DNA of 15,830 nucleotides from Kiritimatiellia bacterium (GTDB taxonomy: Bacteria; Verrucomicrobiota; Kiritimatiellia; RFP12; UBA1067), in contig JAFUDL010000026.1 of NCBI GenBank assembly GCA_017459225.1, forward strand, positions 1 through 15,830, read 5' to 3'. Positions 13,484-15,830 of the stretch are shown here, in pieces. The translations under genes and the position numbers were made by a program. The number at the start of each line of letters is the position of its first letter. Position 1 is the first letter of the stretch. The notes beneath the pieces are model-generated. The model ran no database searches and was not told where the DNA came from. It was given only the letters and a program-made list of their open reading frames with translations.

Positions 13484-15829
13484 ATGAAATATGCATTGAA
13501 TTTCTTTTTTGCCGCCGCGGTCGCGCTGCCGCTTGCATGCGCCGCCGCGGGAGGTCCCTCTGTGCCTGTTGCAAGGCTCGAGGCCGAGAATGGCGAGATG
13601 TTGCCGGACGGCCGGGGCGCGAAGGCCGGTCCGTACGACAAGATACCGGGCACGTCCGGCGGCAGCATCCTCGCCTTCTTCAGCGGCGGCCGGGGCGTCA
13701 GGTACGGCAAGACGTCCGTCGCCGCGAAATGGGTGGCCGTGGCATTTTCCACGGACAACGGCGGCAAGGACGCCAAGCTGCAGTTCTTCGACGGCGCGAA
13801 GCACCTTGGCGACATCATGTTCCCCGACACCGGCGACTTCCACCAGATCCGTGACGTGGAGACCGCGCGCATCGCCATCCCGAAGGGCGCGGACCTGCGC
13901 ATCGTCGCGCCGGGCCTGCCGGTGAACATCGACTACATCGACTTCTACGACACGGACGAGAAGCCATCCGTCCCCGGTCTGCGTCCGCCCGCGCCGTCCG
14001 TCGCGGAGCTGCGCGAGAGGCTGTTCGCCGGGGAGTTCGGCGACGTCGAGGAAATCCTCTTCGCCACGCGCACGCACCGGCGTGAGCACTGGTACGCCAA
14101 CTTCGGCTACTACTGCTACGGCTCCAGCCACACGATCCTCAACCGGCAGGGTCGGCTCGTGGCGTACAACCTCCGCACCAAGTCGTTCCGCACGATCCTC
14201 GAGGACGTCGCGGGCGCGGTGCGCGATCCGTGCGTCCACTACGACGGCAGGCAGATCGTGTTCTCGTACCGTCCCGGCAACGAGCAGCGCTACCACCTCT
14301 TCACCATAAACTCGGACGGCACAGGCCTCAAGCAGCTCACGTTCGGCGAATACGACGACATCGAGCCCGCGTGGCTCCCGGACGGCGACATCATCTTCGT
14401 CTCGGGCCGCGCGCGCCGCTGGGTTAACTGCTGGCTCACCCAGGTGGCCACCATCTACCGCATGAAGCCGGACGGCTCCGGAATCCGCATGCTCTCCGCC
14501 AACATCGAGCACGACAACACGCCCTGGCCGCTTCACGACGGCCGCATCGCCTACATGCGCTGGGAGTACGTCGATCGCCGCCAGGTTACGTTCCATCACC
14601 TCTGGACGATGAATCCCGACGGCACGCAGCACCAGATCCTGCAGGGCAACACATACCCCAACAGCGTGTACATCGACGCCAAGCCCATTCCTGGCTCGGA
14701 GGACATCGTTCTCATTGACTCTCCCGGCCACGGTATGATGGAACACGGCGGATTCCTAAGCATCCTCTCCGCGAAGTCGGGTCCCGACAACCGCTCCAAC
14801 ATCCGCCATGTTTCGAACGTGAAGTGCTTCGATCCGTGGGCGTTCTCGCCGGAGCTCTTCATGGCGACTGACGGCGGCGAAGTGTTCCTCATGAACAGGC
14901 GCGGAAAGAAAGAGGCGCTGTTCAGCCTTCCGGCCGAGTTCACCACGTTCGAGGGGGCGAGCGATGGGGGTTCGCGCATAAGCGAGCCGCGTCCGCTGAT
15001 GCCGCACAAGCGCGAGCGCATCCTCGCCGACCGTACGGACCTTTCGTCCAAGACTGGCGAGTTCTATCTTGAGAACGTTATGATCAGCCGCAGCATGGAC
15101 GGCGTGAAGCCCGGCACGATCAAAAAGCTGATGGTCATGGAGTCGCTTCCGAAGCCGATCAACTACACGGGCGGCATGGACCCCCTCACCTACGGCGGCA
15201 CGTTCACGCTCACGCGCTACCTCGGCACGGTGCCGGTGGAGGATGACGGCAGCGCCTACTTCAAGGCGCCCGCTCTGAAGTCGCTCTTCTTTGTGGCGAT
15301 GGATGCGGAGGGCCGCGCCGTGAAGCGCATGCAGAGCTTCACGCAGGTCATGCCAGGCGAGAAGCAGGGGTGCGTGGGCTGCCACGAGAAGAAGACGGAA
15401 AACACCGTGCGCCGCGCGGCCACGGTCTCGAAGGCCATATCGCGCGGACCATCCGAGATCGACCCGTCCGGACTCGTCTTTGACGTTCCCGACTTCCCGC
15501 GCGACGTGCAGCCCGTTCTCGACCGCGCGTGCGTCAGATGCCACAATCCCGACAAGCGCTGCGCGAACGTCGACCTATCCGGCGACCATGGCGTGATGTT
15601 CTCGATGGCCTACTACAACCTCATCGCGCACAACCAGGTGCTCGACGGACGCAACTCTGAGCGCAGCGACTGGCCTCCCTACGAGCGCGGCAGCGGCGGC
15701 AGCCCGCTCATGGAGAAGATCTCCGGATCGCACCACGGCGCGAAGGTCACGCCGGCCGACCGCCGCGTGATCATGCAGTGGCTCGATACGTCCGCGCCGT
15801 ATCCCGGCACCTACGCCGCGCTCGGCTGC
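13484..15829 (+). CDS. secreted diheme protein of the hydrazine synthase alpha-like (HZS_alpha) family, 3'-truncated by the window edge
   Basis: At least 782 residues, open to the right edge. A signal peptide is evident (MKYALNFFFAAAVALPLACA); the Cys lies in a poor lipobox, so export to the periplasm or outside is more likely than lipidation. Residues about 32-155 look like a CBM6/35-type beta-sandwich (VARLEAENGE ... NIDYIDFYD). Residues about 185-560 contain TolB/PD40-type propeller blades (LFTINSDGTGLKQLTFG, WTMNPDGTQ) and the TPWPLHDGRIAYMRWEY and IDSPGHG segments I associate with the hydrazine-synthase-alpha middle domain. Two c-type haem sites follow: CVGCH (630-634) and CVRCH (683-687). 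This family is common in Kiritimatiellota, Lentisphaerae and Planctomycetes without anammox, so hydrazine synthesis should not be inferred. ATG 13484 is the first in frame after a TGA at 13463-13465; there is no Shine-Dalgarno. Confidence 0.85.
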   Translation, partial: MKYALNFFFAAAVALPLACAAAGGPSVPVARLEAENGEMLPDGRGAKAGPYDKIPGTSGGSILAFFSGGRGVRYGKTSVAAKWVAVAFSTDNGGKDAKLQFFDGAKHLGDIMFPDTGDFHQIRDVETARIAIPKGADLRIVAPGLPVNIDYIDFYDTDEKPSVPGLRPPAPSVAELRERLFAGEFGDVEEILFATRTHRREHWYANFGYYCYGSSHTILNRQGRLVAYNLRTKSFRTILEDVAGAVRDPCVHYDGRQIVFSYRPGNEQRYHLFTINSDGTGLKQLTFGEYDDIEPAWLPDGDIIFVSGRARRWVNCWLTQVATIYRMKPDGSGIRMLSANIEHDNTPWPLHDGRIAYMRWEYVDRRQVTFHHLWTMNPDGTQHQILQGNTYPNSVYIDAKPIPGSEDIVLIDSPGHGMMEHGGFLSILSAKSGPDNRSNIRHVSNVKCFDPWAFSPELFMATDGGEVFLMNRRGKKEALFSLPAEFTTFEGASDGGSRISEPRPLMPHKRERILADRTDLSSKTGEFYLENVMISRSMDGVKPGTIKKLMVMESLPKPINYTGGMDPLTYGGTFTLTRYLGTVPVEDDGSAYFKAPALKSLFFVAMDAEGRAVKRMQSFTQVMPGEKQGCVGCHEKKTENTVRRAATVSKAISRGPSEIDPSGLVFDVPDFPRDVQPVLDRACVRCHNPDKRCANVDLSGDHGVMFSMAYYNLIAHNQVLDGRNSERSDWPPYERGSGGSPLMEKISGSHHGAKVTPADRRVIMQWLDTSAPYPGTYAALGC

Positions 15830-15830
15830 G

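Noticed and set aside
13479..13493. Alternative ATG codons at 13479 and 13491
   Set aside because: Both are in another frame that does not encode the signal peptide and propeller protein.
13484..15829. True anammox hydrazine synthase alpha subunit
   Set aside because: The resemblance is to a broad family found in non-anammox PVC bacteria; the N-terminal domain differs and no beta/gamma subunit genes are seen.

Overview
The window is dense, GC-rich bacterial DNA with every gene on the + strand. It looks like a member of the PVC group, most plausibly a gut or anaerobic Kiritimatiellota/Verrucomicrobiota bacterium. The grounds are the codon style, a secreted diheme protein of the 'hydrazine synthase alpha-like' family that is frequent in those lineages, and the citrate synthase subtype. 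The lineage is an inference from gene content; no rRNA or other marker is present.

Left part (1-4989), housekeeping-like genes in one tight run: the 3' end of a calcineurin-type metallophosphoesterase, a citrate synthase (start overlaps the previous stop as ATGA), a ribonuclease D (again ATGA), a class I SAM-dependent methyltransferase and a small FmdB-type zinc-ribbon protein. The methyltransferase ends at an amber codon (4654-4656), but its reading frame continues for 21 more codons with strong coding character to a TGA at 4720-4722. This suggests a recent nonsense mutation or amber readthrough.

Central part (5091-13398), a type I restriction-modification operon with two unusual passengers: hsdM, hsdS, a REP-associated tyrosine transposase (RAYT) fused to a DprA/SLOG-like C-terminal region, hsdR, and a RadC/JAB-domain gene. 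All junctions abut or overlap, so the five genes are probably co-transcribed and translationally coupled. HsdM, HsdS and HsdR would form the methylating and restricting complex. The transposase sits between the specificity and restriction subunits without breaking the operon.

The most striking feature is a family of short hairpins: a perfect or near-perfect variable stem, a four-base loop (usually TGCC), then a conserved tail close to GGCACAGAACAGACC. I count seven copies inside the RAYT coding sequence and one inside hsdR. All keep the host gene in frame. Stem sequences differ between copies with compensating changes, and the hsdR copy is read in a different frame from the RAYT copies. They are therefore DNA elements, best explained as REP/BIME palindromes mobilised by this or a related RAYT. 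A second, unrelated dispersed repeat (the 'cgcagaggcgcagag' type) is inserted in frame near the 5' end of hsdS, flanked by a 22-bp direct repeat.

Right part (13399-15830): an 85-bp intergenic region holds a very good sigma70-type promoter (TTGCGG, 17-bp spacer, extended TGC-TATACT) whose -10 ends only 7 bases before an ATG, implying a leaderless or nearly leaderless mRNA. It drives a large secreted protein that runs off the window: signal peptide, CBM6/35-like sandwich, TolB/WD40-like propeller with hydrazine-synthase-alpha-like middle region, and two CxxCH haem sites.
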